Part shown: positions 26,536 to 27,457 of the stretch, piece after piece
How the letters are laid out: every line of letters starts with the position of its first letter
Numbering within the stretch: the first letter of the stretch is position 1
Assembly: GCA_964424985.1 (NCBI GenBank)
Contig: CAYRKQ010000012.1
Coordinates: 1-27,457 of the forward strand
Source: CAYRKQ01 sp964424985
Lineage (GTDB): Bacteria > Patescibacteriota > Saccharimonadia > Saccharimonadales > UBA7683
Length of the DNA stretch: 27,457 bases
Reading direction: 5' to 3'
Notes under the pieces: model-generated
Told to the model about the DNA's origin: nothing
The model's input: the letters and a program-made list of their open reading frames with translations, nothing else
Database searches by the model: none
Translations under genes and position numbers: made by a program

Positions 26536-27360
26536 ATGTCATTAACAAAATACGATGTGAAGCCGACCGCGCTTCTGGGTGAGCTGGTAGGTACCTTTGT
26601 ACTAGCAACAGTAGCCGTAACAGTGGCTAACCCGATTATTGTTGGCTTTACGCTGGTGGTATTGGTACTCGCGCTGGCGGCAATTTCAGGCGCAAACTTG
26701 AACCCAGCCGTTACTTTTGGTCTTTGGTCTGTTCGTAAAATGAACAGTGTAAAGGCACTCCTATACGTGGCAATGCAATTTGTCGGTGCTGCTGGCGCAC
26801 TCTTAATTGCACAGATGTACCAAGGTGGAAGTTACGGTGTTTCTTTTGCCAGCTTTGGCGCACTTGATACAAAACTTGTGATGGCTGAGTTACTAGCCGT
26901 AGCCGTATTTACCTTTGCGGTTGCTGCAGCCCTACACAGAGAGCTCGCCGACGCTGCTAAAGGCCTCTGTATTGGTCTTGGCTTGCTTACTGGTCTCGCC
27001 GTTGGTGGTGGCCTGCTCGGTCAAGCAGCTCAAAATGTTTCTTTAACTAGCGCAAAGCAATCGCGAGTCACTCTTGTTGACGGCGTAGTGGCCAACCCGG
27101 CGATCGCACTTGCAGCAACTGAAAAAACACAGCAAACAAACGCACTTAGCCAACTTGGTGATGCTCAGGCAGAAGAGAAAAAGCCCGTTTCACGACTCGG
27201 TCTTGAAACACTTATTGGCGGACTTGTCGGTGGCGCCATTGGCGTGAACCTGTACTTTGTAACTGCTGGTGTGAACCCGTTTGAAAAGAAGGGCGTCAAA
27301 GCATCAGTTGCACGAGTGTTCAAAAAAGGAAAGAAGACCGTTAAGAAAGCTAAGAAATAG
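26536..27360 (+). CDS. Aquaporin/glycerol-channel (MIP) family protein
   Basis: A 274-residue membrane channel with the internal twofold repeat of the family. The first NPA box is GANLNPAVTFG (NPA 56-58) and the second is VANPAIALAA (NPA 187-189). Helices at about 11-50, 70-93, 112-131 and 142-160 surround them, and another follows at about 215-235. Odd points: the second box lacks the Arg that normally follows NPA in the selectivity filter (NPAI, not NPAR); an insert of about 20 polar residues precedes the second NPA; another polar linker follows; and the C-terminus is very basic (KKGKKTVKKAKK). Substrate may therefore not be water or glycerol. The start is ATG 26536, with GAGGAG upstream. 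Confidence 0.9.
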   Translation: MSLTKYDVKPTALLGELVGTFVLATVAVTVANPIIVGFTLVVLVLALAAISGANLNPAVTFGLWSVRKMNSVKALLYVAMQFVGAAGALLIAQMYQGGSYGVSFASFGALDTKLVMAELLAVAVFTFAVAAALHRELADAAKGLCIGLGLLTGLAVGGGLLGQAAQNVSLTSAKQSRVTLVDGVVANPAIALAATEKTQQTNALSQLGDAQAEEKKPVSRLGLETLIGGLVGGAIGVNLYFVTAGVNPFEKKGVKASVARVFKKGKKTVKKAKK

Positions 27361-27376
27361 TTTTCCACAGACGTAC

Positions 27377-27405
27377 TAGACAAACAAACATAACCATGCT
27401 ACATT
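27377..27405 (+). promoter_or_regulatory. Promoter near the right edge
   Basis: TAGACA (27377-27382), 17-bp spacer, TACATT (27400-27405) with TGC extension. It reads toward the right edge and through the hairpin at 27433. Confidence 0.4.
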
Positions 27406-27432
27406 AGAAACATAAACTGACCGTTCTCAAAA

Positions 27433-27457
27433 AAACTCTGGCTCTTTGCCAGAGTTT
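27433..27457. terminator. Strong hairpin at the right edge, terminator-like
   Basis: AAACTCTGGC, loop TCTTT, GCCAGAGTTT: a perfect 10-bp stem preceded by A-run and followed by TTT at the window end. It fits a bidirectional intrinsic terminator after the MIP gene, or an attenuator for a gene beyond the edge. Confidence 0.6.

Overview
This 27.5 kb window looks like chromosomal DNA of an ultra-small Patescibacteria (CPR) bacterium, perhaps Saccharibacteria-like. The rank is an inference from gene content: a compact lower-glycolysis/pentose-phosphate set, free-standing four-helix-bundle (S23) genes, a PheS with a four-cysteine insert, many apparently leaderless genes and dense short palindromic repeats. 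UGA acts as a normal stop (for example at the ends of pheS and the NYN gene), which argues against the UGA=Gly lineages. No rRNA, tRNA or CRISPR array was recognised.

Layout. Nearly everything from 1 to 22.1 kb is on the minus strand. 0-8.6 kb is a central-carbon island: inorganic pyrophosphatase, Nudix hydrolase, type I GAPDH, ribose-5-phosphate isomerase B, ribulose-phosphate 3-epimerase, transketolase split into N and C genes with an S23 gene wedged between them, class II fructose-bisphosphate aldolase and a PfkB sugar kinase. Together they interconvert pentose phosphates, fructose-6-P and glyceraldehyde-3-P. A small lipoprotein lies on the plus strand inside the island. 8.7-11.8 kb holds peptide deformylase, thioredoxin reductase, a second S23 gene, a glutaredoxin-like protein and a membrane-anchored FKBP isomerase. 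11.9-15 kb has a frameshifted sugar-nucleotide reductase, a split-barrel flavoprotein and an ABC exporter. 15.1-21.3 kb is pheT and pheS, separated by five accessory genes. 21.3-27.4 kb has a 49-aa CxxC protein, an FMN reductase, a YajQ-family protein, a cupin, a GH63-like hydrolase, a divergent ZIP transporter/Fur-family regulator pair and a MIP channel.

Most unusual structure. (1) Three 77-78 bp elements (1314-1390, 5045-5121, 15012-15089) have perfect 12-bp inverted termini built on CCCGTTAG/CTAACGGG, unrelated interiors, and 5-bp direct flanks that in each case are the first five bases of a gene (ATGAG, ATGGG, ATGAA). They look like miniature elements inserted exactly at start codons, duplicating the start so that the gene survives. 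(2) pheS and pheT are separated by gene cassettes bounded by 17-bp direct repeats (TGAGGCAATTTAAATGA and near-copies) that match the 3' end of pheS and carry a Shine-Dalgarno plus an ATGA stop/start overlap: an integration hot spot that preserves translational coupling. (3) An S23 gene flanked by 31-bp inverted repeats separates the transketolase halves, again with stop/start overlaps. (4) About ten genes have a -10 box only 6-10 nt before the ATG and no Shine-Dalgarno, suggesting leaderless mRNAs.
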